In this document: positions 1 through 5,521 of the stretch, one piece after another | Layout of the letters: the number at the start of each line of letters is the position of its first letter | How positions within the stretch are numbered: position 1 is the first letter of the stretch | Assembly: GCA_021812025.1 (NCBI GenBank) | Contig: JAKAPD010000042.1 | Coordinates: forward strand, 1-5,521 | Length of the DNA: 5,521 nt | Source: Microcaldota archaeon | GTDB taxonomy: Archaea > Micrarchaeota > Micrarchaeia > Micrarchaeales > Micrarchaeaceae | Reading direction: 5' to 3' | Notes under the pieces: model-generated | Told to the model about the DNA's origin: nothing | The model's database searches: none | What the model saw: only the letters and a program-made list of their open reading frames with translations | Translations under genes and position numbers: made by a program

Positions 1-1
1 C

Positions 2-67
2 ATATTCTTCATAGTGTACGGATTCAGCATCTCGCTGCACTTGAAGCTCATGAAGAAATACGCCTGA
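2..67 (+). CDS. C-terminal end of an unidentified membrane protein (partial, cut by window start)
   Basis: The frame starting at base 2 is open from the window edge to TGA at 65-67 and gives 21 residues, beginning IFFIVYGFSISLH and ending LKLMKKYA. What is seen is a hydrophobic stretch followed by a short lysine-rich tail, typical of a final membrane helix with a cytoplasmic positive end. A T-rich tract starts 8 nt after the stop, which supports a real gene end here. Too little is visible to name a family. The strand and direction match the following secF gene, but the tract and a new TATA-like box suggest a separate transcript. Confidence 0.5.
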   Translation: MFFIVYGFSISLHLKLMKKYA

Positions 68-75
68 TTGGCGCG

Positions 76-102
76 TTTCTTCTTTTTCCTTTTTTTGTTT
101 TT
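76..102 (+). terminator. T-rich archaeal-type terminator tract
   Basis: Twenty-two of 27 bases are T, including runs of five, seven and five, and all but one base are pyrimidines. It sits just downstream of the stop codon at 65-67 and just upstream of the TATA-like box for secF. Archaeal RNA polymerase terminates at such T-rich non-template-strand tracts without needing a hairpin. No convincing stem-loop precedes it. Confidence 0.6.
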
Positions 103-111
103 AGTTCGTTA

Positions 112-118
112 TTTATAT
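112..118 (+). promoter_or_regulatory. Probable TATA box for the secF-secD-nmd3 operon
   Basis: TTTATAT lies in an AT-rich stretch just after the T-rich tract. With the usual archaeal spacing of about 25 nt from TATA centre to start site, transcription would begin near 140. That leaves a leader of roughly 40 nt before the secF ATG at 182. The upstream BRE purine element is not clear. No other promoter-like sequence is needed for the three following genes, which overlap or nearly touch. Confidence 0.45.
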
Positions 119-181
119 CTTTGGAATAGATAATAATGAATCTTACGTGCATAGTCGAAGGAAAGGAATCTGCTGATTTTG

Positions 182-1336
182 ATGATAAGGAACATCTACG
201 AAAGCAAGAACTACAAGATGCTTGCCCTTGTGCCCATAGCGCTGCTTCTGATCAGCCTGTTCTTCATACCGAGGATTCCTCTTGACTCCACGCTCAAAGG
301 CGGAATAGCAGTCCAGCTGCAGATATCAAACACGAGCTACAGCCTGCAGGGCCTGACCAGCCAGATTGACAGCAAAATCCCCGGCGCACAAGCGTCGCTT
401 TCCAGCGCACCGGGCGGGATTTCCGTCACCATGGCCACGAACACGAGCCTTGCGAACGCGCAGCAGCAGCTCCTTGACATATACGGCACCGAGGCCAATT
501 ACAGCGCAGCCTCGGTAAGCATAGCCGCAGTACAGAACCAAATGAGGAACCAGACAAATGCGACGTTGCAGAGCGAGCTCGCTACCGCACAGGGGAACCA
601 GACAAAGGCTCTCAGCCAGTTGAACGCGCAGACCGGCGCGCTGCTTGCGGGCCTCAAGCCGCTGCTAAACGGGCAGACATTTCAATACAATGCGACAGAT
701 GCGCAGCAGATGGTTTCCGTGTCGCAGAGCGCATACACTGGCGCAACGAAGAACTATGAGATCCATATCATAGGCATTTTGCAATCGATAATACCTTTCA
801 CCTCGTACTCGTATCAGGAGGTCACGCCTACGTTGGGGGCCTACTTCCTTGGCGAAATACAAGGCATACTGATAGCTTCATTCATAATAGTGGCGATAGC
901 GGTTTTCATAATATTCAAGACGCCCATACCATCGCTCTCGGTCGTCTTCGGGGCTGGCAACGACATACTGATAGCGCTCGGCGCCATGGGCCTGTTCGGT
1001 ATCCCGTTGGGAGTAGCTGCGATAGGAGGCCTGCTCATGCTCGTGGGCTATTCGATAGACACAGACATGCTCGCAGCGATAAGGATAATAAAACGGGGCG
1101 AAGGCACGCCTTCCGAGAGGGCGTTCAATTCGATGAAGACAGGCATGACAATGACGTTCGCCGCAATAATATCGTTCGCGATACTGCTCGTCGTTTCATA
1201 CATAACTTTCATACCGACGTACTTTGAGATATCGAGCGTGGTGCTGTTCGGGCTTATAGCCGACCTTGCCACCACATGGCTCGGCAACACCACGATGGTG
1301 CTGTGGTGGAAGCAGAGAAAAGAGCTGAGAAGATGA
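182..1336 (+). CDS. secF: Protein translocase subunit SecF, archaeal type, with enlarged external domain
   Basis: SecF pairs with SecD in the membrane and assists SecYEG-dependent export; in bacteria the complex uses the proton gradient. The 384 residues show TM1 (about 12-30), a large external domain (about 31-222), then five helices between 223 and 376. SecF hallmarks are GYSIDTD at 289-295 in TM4, MKTGMTMT at 318-325, and the final ADLATTWLGN segment in TM6. Related archaeal SecF proteins are usually near 290 residues; the extra length is an Ala/Gln/Asn-rich, probably helical stretch around 91-165. I chose ATG 182. A TTG at 179 directly precedes it, and the AAGGA at 163-167 is 14 nt from ATG and 11 from TTG, so either could be used. 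The stop overlaps the secD start, indicating one operon. SecF before SecD is the known archaeal gene order. Confidence 0.93.
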   Translation: MIRNIYESKNYKMLALVPIALLLISLFFIPRIPLDSTLKGGIAVQLQISNTSYSLQGLTSQIDSKIPGAQASLSSAPGGISVTMATNTSLANAQQQLLDIYGTEANYSAASVSIAAVQNQMRNQTNATLQSELATAQGNQTKALSQLNAQTGALLAGLKPLLNGQTFQYNATDAQQMVSVSQSAYTGATKNYEIHIIGILQSIIPFTSYSYQEVTPTLGAYFLGEIQGILIASFIIVAIAVFIIFKTPIPSLSVVFGAGNDILIALGAMGLFGIPLGVAAIGGLLMLVGYSIDTDMLAAIRIIKRGEGTPSERAFNSMKTGMTMTFAAIISFAILLVVSYITFIPTYFEISSVVLFGLIADLATTWLGNTTMVLWWKQRKELRR

Positions 1337-2901
1337 GCGCGCTAGACTACATCAAGGACAGAAGGATATACACGTTGCTAATAGTGTTGGCGCTGCTCGT
1401 GGCCGCTGATCTTTACTATGGGCTCCACTTTGGAATAGAGTTCGTTGGCGGGACGCAGATACCGGTTACGCTGCAGCAGTCCGTGAACGTCACCACTATG
1501 ACTTCGCTGATAGGAGCCCTCCAGCAGCGTCTTTCCTCTTTTGGCCTGTCGCAGGTAACGGTCGAAGGAATAGGAAACCAGGAGCTCTACGTGGTCATCC
1601 CTACCATATCGCCGTCGAGCGTGAACCAGACTATCAACATAATAGACAGCCAGGGAAGGTTCGACGGAATAGTTAGCGGGAGAGAAGCGCTGAACGGAAG
1701 CGGCATACTCAAGGGCAGCATAGGCGGCACTTCCCAGATAGTGAACGGTACGGCTGAATGCGGAGTCACATTCTACATAACGCCGATAGCCGAAAAGCAT
1801 TTTGCGGCTACTGTGCTCGGACAGGCCAACAAGCCGTTGTACATGTTCTTGGACAGGCCCACGTCCGCGGTTGTGCTGCTTAACGCAAGCTCCATCAGCA
1901 GCTCGGGAATACAGGAGTCGACCGCTTTGTCCGCAATAAACCAGGCGCTGGCGTGGGGTAACAACACAATCCCTGTTGAGATAGTCTCGAACAACAACCA
2001 AAGCATGTCGAGCGTCGAGTCGTTCTTCTCGAACAACAGGGTGAAATACACGACGGTTGTGACAGGCTACGGAATGAACGCGAGCCTGCTCACGTATCTG
2101 AAATCGTTAAACTACACGATAAAACAGTATGCCACAGCCAACATAACCCCGGTATATACGGCAGGGTTCTTCGCCAATCAGACATATGTGCAGTCGTGGC
2201 CCGCGGTCGGGCTCCTCTCATCGCCGGTGCTTAACCCGAGCATAACGAACGGCAATGTGAGCAACAGCTATCAGATTACCGGGGTTGCGCCTTCAACGCT
2301 GCCGGGATCGCAGAAGCTCGCGTATGCAGGGCAGCAGGTGAAGACGATAGTCAGCATACTGAACGGGGGCGCACTGCCTGTGGCCGTAGTTCCCGGTACG
2401 CCCACCACAATACCGCCTACTCTGGGCTCGCACTTCCTGTACGTGAGCGGAATTGTCGGCGTGCTCGCCGTGGTGTTCGTATCGATATTCATAACCGTAA
2501 GGTACAGGAAGATAGGCCTTATCGCCCCGATAATAATAACGACCTTGATGGAGCTGTTCATAATAGGATCCATACTGGGAGTCATAGGGACGATCGACCT
2601 GGCAGGCGTTGCCGGAATGATCGCGGTGATCGGAACGGGCGTCGACGCACAGGTCATCATAACCGATGAGATAATAGCCAGGAAAGTAGACACGTCGGCG
2701 AAGACCCTGCTGGGCAACGCATTCTACATAGTATGGACGGACGCACTGCTCCTTGTAATAGCGATGATGCCATTGTTCTTCTCGACATCGCTGGTAACGG
2801 TCATAGGGTTCTCCGAGGCTACGATAATAGGCGCGGTGCTTAGCGTGCTAATAACGAGGCCGGCGTACGGCGCCATGATAAGCAGGCGTTACGCGCAGTA
2901 G
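1333..2901 (+). CDS. secD: Protein translocase subunit SecD, archaeal type
   Basis: SecD is the larger partner of SecF and helps pull or release exported proteins on the outer face of the membrane. The 522 residues have TM1 (about 11-29), the D1 motif FGIEFVGGTQIPVTL (33-47), a long external domain (about 31-365), and five C-terminal helices. TM4 carries GTGVDAQ (434-440), whose Asp438 lies where bacterial SecD has the conserved proton-pathway aspartate. TM6 carries LITRPAYGAM, a common archaeal SecD ending. The open frame reaches back to an ATG at 1276 inside secF, but ATG 1333 in the ATGA overlap with the secF stop is preferred: it gives a normal N-terminus (MSALDYIKDRR) before TM1. There is no strong ribosome-binding site, so translational coupling is likely. 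The external domain holds 12 N-x-S/T sequons and the region after residue 366 none. Confidence 0.93.
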   Translation: MSALDYIKDRRIYTLLIVLALLVAADLYYGLHFGIEFVGGTQIPVTLQQSVNVTTMTSLIGALQQRLSSFGLSQVTVEGIGNQELYVVIPTISPSSVNQTINIIDSQGRFDGIVSGREALNGSGILKGSIGGTSQIVNGTAECGVTFYITPIAEKHFAATVLGQANKPLYMFLDRPTSAVVLLNASSISSSGIQESTALSAINQALAWGNNTIPVEIVSNNNQSMSSVESFFSNNRVKYTTVVTGYGMNASLLTYLKSLNYTIKQYATANITPVYTAGFFANQTYVQSWPAVGLLSSPVLNPSITNGNVSNSYQITGVAPSTLPGSQKLAYAGQQVKTIVSILNGGALPVAVVPGTPTTIPPTLGSHFLYVSGIVGVLAVVFVSIFITVRYRKIGLIAPIIITTLMELFIIGSILGVIGTIDLAGVAGMIAVIGTGVDAQVIITDEIIARKVDTSAKTLLGNAFYIVWTDALLLVIAMMPLFFSTSLVTVIGFSEATIIGAVLSVLITRPAYGAMISRRYAQ

Positions 2902-2902
2902 C

Positions 2903-2908
2903 GGTGAG
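2903..2908 (+). promoter_or_regulatory. Ribosome-binding site of the NMD3-like gene
   Basis: GGTGAG matches the archaeal anti-Shine-Dalgarno complement GGAGGTGATC and ends 3 nt before the ATG at 2912. It starts one base after the secD stop codon, so the gene is read from the same transcript with its own initiation signal. Confidence 0.7.
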
Positions 2909-2911
2909 CAA

Positions 2912-3553
2912 ATGGAAATATTCTGCCCGACATGCAACAGGTCTAGCAAGGACATCAGGTTTATAGGCGAGTTCTGCGAAGCGTGCACTCTGGGGAAGAT
3001 ATTCAAGAACCTCAAAGACACCGCGGTCATATCCCAATGCAAAAGATGCCTGCGCATTAAGACCCAGAAGGGCCACGTCCCCCTGGACGACGAGTCTCTC
3101 ATAGGCGTGATAAGGCCGCAGATATGCCAGAAGTGCGAAATGAGATTGAAGAGTTTTGACGGGAAAGTGGCGGTGGTGGAATTCGCGTACCCCGTAGGCA
3201 ATGAAATGGTAGAGTTTGAGGGAAGGATAAAGATAAAGACTGAATACCAGATCTGCCTCGATGATTACAGGAAAAGCTCTGGCTATTTCGAAGGCATAAT
3301 CCAGCTAAGGGGCGACAGGCAGAAAGTCGTCAACATGTCCGAGAAGATAACGCGTTTCATGGAGGCGAGAGGCGCATTCATATCAAAAGTGGAAGAGACG
3401 GAAAACGGCGGCGTTGACCTGTATTTGAGCAACAAGGAACTTGCGAACAAGTTCTTCCTTTACACTGGTATAAAGAACACGAGATCTTACACTCTCTTCG
3501 GCTTGAAAAACGGGAAAAGGCAGTTCAGGAACACTTATCTCGTAAGACTATGA
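2912..3553 (+). CDS. nmd3: NMD3 family ribosome-associated zinc protein
   Basis: In eukaryotes NMD3 binds the late pre-60S ribosome and carries it out of the nucleus. Archaea keep a shorter homologue lacking the export tail, presumably acting on large-subunit maturation in the cytoplasm. The 213 residues begin with two four-cysteine zinc sites: Cys5/Cys8/Cys22/Cys25 and Cys43/Cys46/Cys72/Cys75. After these come family-typical stretches: YFEGIIQLRGD, then KVEETENGGVDLYLSNK, and a C-terminal GKRQFRNTYLVRL. The start ATG follows a good GGTGAG site. It lies 10 nt after secD, so co-transcription with the translocon genes is very likely. Its stop abuts that of the convergent pilin gene. Family assignment is from recognised motifs. 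The precise archaeal role is inference. Confidence 0.85.
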   Translation: MEIFCPTCNRSSKDIRFIGEFCEACTLGKIFKNLKDTAVISQCKRCLRIKTQKGHVPLDDESLIGVIRPQICQKCEMRLKSFDGKVAVVEFAYPVGNEMVEFEGRIKIKTEYQICLDDYRKSSGYFEGIIQLRGDRQKVVNMSEKITRFMEARGAFISKVEETENGGVDLYLSNKELANKFFLYTGIKNTRSYTLFGLKNGKRQFRNTYLVRL

Positions 3554-4024
3554 TCATGTGGACGCCACATAGATGCACGCAACTGATGGCATTGCCGGGC
3601 ACTGTGCCTGCGCACTTATATTGATCAGATACGTCCCGGGCTGCGTGAGCGATCCTATGTTGCCGCTTATGTTCAGCGGCGTGTAAGCTGTTACGTAGCT
3701 CGGTCCCGCGTTGGTGTTGACTACGAGCACCACCTCGTGACCAACGCCACCTGTCGGGGTGCCTATCGAGATGTTCTTGACGTTCGGCGGAATGTCTATG
3801 AGCGTCAATTGTTTTGCCGGTGTGCCTTGCGACCCTATGGAAGTCGCAACGCTCGCAATCTTAACCGCGGTGGCCTGCGCCTCTGTTGCCGCGAGGGTGG
3901 AAGTGGAAGTCGATATCTGTATGAATGCCAGAACGACTATTGGCAGCAATATTATCAGACCGAAAGCCAGTGTTATCAATAGCTCCAGGCTTGACTGCGC
4001 TTTCACGTTTTTGTTTCCGGCCAT
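3554..4024 (-). CDS. Pilin-like secreted protein with class III (prepilin-type) signal sequence
   Basis: The 156 residues start MAGNKNVKAQSSLELL, a short basic leader, the Q-S-S-L-E motif, then a hydrophobic helix to about residue 35. This is the archaeal class III signal (the QxSxE type, PF04021-like). Cleavage is expected between Ala9 and Gln10 by a prepilin peptidase of the EppA kind; the helix would then form the core of a pilus-like fibre. The rest is a Thr/Ser/Gly-rich, probably beta-rich head with three N-x-S sequons and two cysteines (132, 140) that could form a disulfide loop near the C-terminus. ATG 4024 is chosen because an AGGAGGA site (4038-4032) lies 7 nt upstream; a TTG at 4027 immediately precedes it. 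The start is 3 nt after the CBS-HPF-like gene, so the two are one operon. I cannot tell whether it is a major pilin, an adhesin or a minor pseudopilin. Confidence 0.82.
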   Translation of the reverse strand: MAGNKNVKAQSSLELLITLAFGLIILLPIVVLAFIQISTSTSTLAATEAQATAVKIASVATSIGSQGTPAKQLTLIDIPPNVKNISIGTPTGGVGHEVVLVVNTNAGPSYVTAYTPLNISGNIGSLTQPGTYLINISAQAQCPAMPSVACIYVAST

Positions 4025-4027
4025 CAA

Positions 4028-5182
4028 TCATTCCTCCTGCAATACATCTTCGTGGGCGTTGCCCATTACCTTCCTGACGCCTATGTAGCGCTCCTTCGTC
4101 TCCTTTATCTTGTTGTAGAGTATGTCCAGTATGTCCGTCACCGTCCTCTCGAATATGTGGCCCGTGACGTGCGCGTTTATTATGCCGTTGCCTCCCAGCG
4201 AGACCCTTGCATATAGCTCATAGGACTTCGTCTTGAAGTGCTTGACCACGAGCGTCATGTAATCCGGCCTCACCTTGCTCATCCGTTCAACTTTTGCCAT
4301 GAAGGCCATGAGCGATTCCCTCACCGCATCTTCATATTCGTATGTATCGGCGTCAAGCCCCGATATGAAGATTCTTTCCGGCTCCGCGCTAGCGCGCGCC
4401 ATCACGATCTCAATTATGTCTAATTCCGTCAGCACCCCGACAGGCTTTGAATTTTTGGCCACTATGAGCGACGAAACCCTGTTCTCTATGATTTTCTGCG
4501 CCGCTTCTCTCAGGCTCTTGTTCTGCTCTATCGTTACCGGCGTGCGCTCGACGAGATCCGCAAGCTTGACGTTCGCAGGCGTGAATATCTTCTTCTGCAT
4601 CTCCGGGAGTCGCTCTGTGGGCTTGATGACCCTCTCCATCATGTCGTAATTGCTGACTATGCCGATAAAGCCGCCATTGGAATAAACCGCAAGCCTATTT
4701 ATCTTGTTCTCGCGCATCGCGGCTTTTGCCTGTGCGATCGTCGCATTTGAATCTATCGCAATAAGCGGGGATGCCATCGCTTCGCTGACCTTTATGCCAT
4801 CAAGCCTGTCAAGCGACAGCAGCATCTTTATCAGCGTGGCCCTTTTCAACACCCCTTTGATTTTGTTGTTGATCATGTAGGGAAGCGCCTTCACTCTTGA
4901 CTTGTTGAAGTAATATACTGCGTCGTCGATCGAAGTCGTGTCTGTTATCCTCGGCACGTTTATGACCAGGTTTGCAGCCGCTTTCGACTTCACGAACTTC
5001 GTACTCTGCTGCGTCTTATAAAGCGTCCTCGAGTCTATTATTCCACTGTACTTTCCTCCCTTGTTTATTATGACTGCGTCAAATTCCCTTATCGCAGGGA
5101 TTATCTTCGTCATAGGAGTTTCTGATTCAAAAATAGCAGTCTTTGATATCAATCCTTCTGGTATGCGCGAGACACTTGCCAT
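4028..5182 (-). CDS. Four-CBS-domain protein with C-terminal HPF/S30AE-like domain; possible ribosome-silencing factor
   Basis: The 384 residues contain four CBS repeats at about 5-55, 72-122, 132-185 and 206-262. CBS pairs bind adenine nucleotides and act as energy sensors. Repeats 3 and 4 keep the ligand signature (GIVSNYD 174-180, GVLTELD 249-255); repeats 1 and 2 are degenerate (GIIDSRT, GVLKRAT). Residues 270-366 are not CBS. They read as strand (RIFISGL), helix (283-303), strands (308-316, 320-328, 333-340), helix (345-366), the beta-alpha-beta-beta-beta-alpha order of ribosome hibernation factors, and have many Lys/Arg (297, 300, 303, 305, 314, 317, 319, 326). The HPF link is inference. 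I recall a Pyrococcus ribosome-dimerisation factor of similar make-up but cannot check it. ATG 5182 is chosen because GGTGA (5191-5187) lies 4 nt upstream; ATG 5194 and TTG 5206 are in-frame alternatives. The pilin gene follows after 3 nt. Confidence 0.85.
   Translation of the reverse strand: MASVSRIPEGLISKTAIFESETPMTKIIPAIREFDAVIINKGGKYSGIIDSRTLYKTQQSTKFVKSKAAANLVINVPRITDTTSIDDAVYYFNKSRVKALPYMINNKIKGVLKRATLIKMLLSLDRLDGIKVSEAMASPLIAIDSNATIAQAKAAMRENKINRLAVYSNGGFIGIVSNYDMMERVIKPTERLPEMQKKIFTPANVKLADLVERTPVTIEQNKSLREAAQKIIENRVSSLIVAKNSKPVGVLTELDIIEIVMARASAEPERIFISGLDADTYEYEDAVRESLMAFMAKVERMSKVRPDYMTLVVKHFKTKSYELYARVSLGGNGIINAHVTGHIFERTVTDILDILYNKIKETKERYIGVRKVMGNAHEDVLQEE
4032..4038 (-). promoter_or_regulatory. 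Ribosome-binding site of the pilin gene, inside the CBS gene's last codons
   Basis: On the minus strand AGGAGGA is the strongest Shine-Dalgarno sequence in the window. It is formed by the last codons of the upstream gene (CAG GAG GAA, then TGA) and lies 7 nt before the ATG at 4024. It decides the pilin start and suggests high pilin translation and coupling to the upstream gene. Confidence 0.75.
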
Positions 5183-5186
5183 CAAT

Positions 5187-5191
5187 TCACC
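5187..5191 (-). promoter_or_regulatory. Ribosome-binding site of the CBS-HPF-like gene
   Basis: GGTGA on the minus strand ends 4 nt before the ATG at 5182, the same motif and spacing as for the NMD3-like gene. It lies within the codons after ATG 5194, so it favours the 5182 start over the longer forms. Confidence 0.55.
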
Positions 5192-5213
5192 CATATAATA
5201 CTTCAATACTAAA

Positions 5214-5232
5214 CTTTAAATACTCTTTAATA
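5214..5232 (-). promoter_or_regulatory. Probable TATA region for the CBS-pilin operon
   Basis: Two TATA-like boxes lie in the 58-nt gap after the cupin stop: TATTAAAG (5232-5225) and TTTAAAG (5220-5214), read on the minus strand. With the usual 25-nt spacing they predict starts near 5203 and 5192. The first gives a short leader including the GGTGA site. The second would leave almost no leader. Which is used cannot be told from sequence. Confidence 0.45.
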
Positions 5233-5240
5233 TGCCGGTT

Positions 5241-5521
5241 TCACTTCCTGTTGAAATCGTCTTCCAGCCTCACTATGTCGTTCTCGTCGAATTCGCCGAA
5301 TGCTATCTCGAGTATTACGGAGTTTTCAACGCCCTCTATCCTATGCTTTGCTCCAATCGGAATCTCTATAGAATCGCCTTCTGAAAGGGTTTTCTTCTTG
5401 CCGTCAAGTACAATGTTTACCTTTCCGCGCACGACTTTCCAGAATTCTGATCTTTTGCCGTGGTACTGGTAGCTCAGCCTTTTGTCCGCATCGACATGAA
5501 GCAGTTTTACAGTGCAGATCG
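5241..5521 (-). CDS. Phosphomannose isomerase type II-like cupin protein (C-terminal part, cut by window end)
   Basis: The open frame runs from the window edge to TGA at 5243-5241 and gives 92 residues; the N-terminus is outside. It matches the cupin domain of type II mannose-6-phosphate isomerases (PF01050-like). In order: LSYQYHGKRSEFW, VVRGKV, GDSIEIPIGAKHR, ILEIAFGEFDENDIVRLEDDF. The metal ligands expected for this family are visible as Gln18, His20, Glu25 and His59 of the fragment. In bacteria this domain is often fused behind a mannose-1-phosphate guanylyltransferase; in archaea it also occurs alone at about 110-130 residues. Which applies here cannot be seen. The likely reaction is fructose-6-phosphate to mannose-6-phosphate interconversion, feeding GDP-mannose for glycans, but small stand-alone cupins can act on other sugars. 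A GTG at 5432 is internal and not the start. Confidence 0.82.
   Translation of the reverse strand, partial: ICTVKLLHVDADKRLSYQYHGKRSEFWKVVRGKVNIVLDGKKKTLSEGDSIEIPIGAKHRIEGVENSVILEIAFGEFDENDIVRLEDDFNRK

Noticed and set aside
136..285. A 49-codon open frame on the plus strand starting at ATG 136, overlapping the secF start
   Set aside because: It begins at or before the predicted transcription start near 140, has no ribosome-binding site, and most of it overlaps the secF coding sequence in another frame with no recognisable motif.
1276..1332. Extended SecD start at ATG 1276
   Set aside because: It would overlap secF by 61 nt and add 19 charged residues before a normal SecD N-terminus; the ATGA overlap at 1333 is the usual arrangement.
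1378..2001. 207-codon antisense frame inside secD
   Set aside because: The translation is Arg/Tyr-rich with no domain or signal and lies opposite a clear SecD domain; it is a by-product of secD codon use.
2271..2717. 148-codon antisense frame opposite the secD membrane region
   Set aside because: It mirrors the hydrophobic codons of SecD helices, lacks a ribosome-binding site and has no recognisable family.
3505..3520. T-rich stretch on the minus strand inside the NMD3-like gene as a pilin terminator
   Set aside because: It is short and interrupted by CCCG, and it lies within conserved NMD3 coding sequence, so it is not strong enough to annotate.
3759..4088. 109-codon plus-strand frame opposite the pilin gene
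   Set aside because: The minus-strand pilin has a class III signal, strong ribosome-binding site and operon context; the plus-strand frame has none of these and runs into the CBS gene.
5143..5472. 109-codon plus-strand frame opposite the cupin and CBS start
   Set aside because: It covers conserved cupin motifs on the other strand and the CBS promoter; its Ser/Phe/Leu-rich translation is typical of an antisense shadow.
1..5521. CRISPR arrays, tRNA or rRNA genes, insertion sequences, long repeats
   Set aside because: I saw no regularly spaced repeats, no cloverleaf with a GTTCGA-type loop, no transposase motif and no terminal inverted repeats; nearly all bases belong to the assigned genes.

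Overview
The window is archaeal chromosomal DNA, coded almost wall to wall. Four things point to Archaea: a split SecF-then-SecD gene pair in the archaeal order, an NMD3-family zinc protein, a pilin-like protein with a class III (prepilin-type) signal sequence, and TATA-box/GGTGA-style start regions. Isoleucine is very often ATA and arginine AGG, and GC content is moderate. Together with the compact layout this would fit a DPANN/Micrarchaeota-type genome or a Thermoplasmatota relative. That lineage guess is inference and is weaker than the domain-level call.

Layout, plus strand: the last 21 codons of an unidentified membrane protein (2-67), a T-rich terminator-like tract (76-102), a probable TATA box (112-118), then a tight operon secF (182-1336), secD (1333-2901) and an NMD3-like gene (2912-3553). 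secF and secD overlap by ATGA. The NMD3-like gene follows after 10 nt with its own GGTGAG ribosome-binding site.

Layout, minus strand (read right to left): the C-terminal part of a phosphomannose-isomerase-type cupin (5521 to 5241, cut by the window edge), a 58-nt promoter-bearing gap, a 384-residue protein with four CBS repeats and a C-terminal domain whose secondary-structure order resembles the ribosome-hibernation (HPF/S30AE) fold (5182-4028), and a small pilin-like secreted protein (4024-3554). The pilin ribosome-binding site lies inside the last codons of the CBS gene. The two operons converge with no spacer: their stop codons together form the palindrome TGATCA at 3551-3556.

Function: SecF and SecD form the membrane complex that assists Sec translocation, with large external domains dense in N-glycosylation sequons. 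The NMD3-like protein suggests that large-subunit ribosome maturation is expressed with the translocon. If the C-terminal domain of the CBS protein is truly HPF-like, the opposite operon encodes a nucleotide-sensing ribosome-silencing factor beside a surface pilin. That is the most interesting hypothesis here and rests on fold-pattern reading, not on a search.
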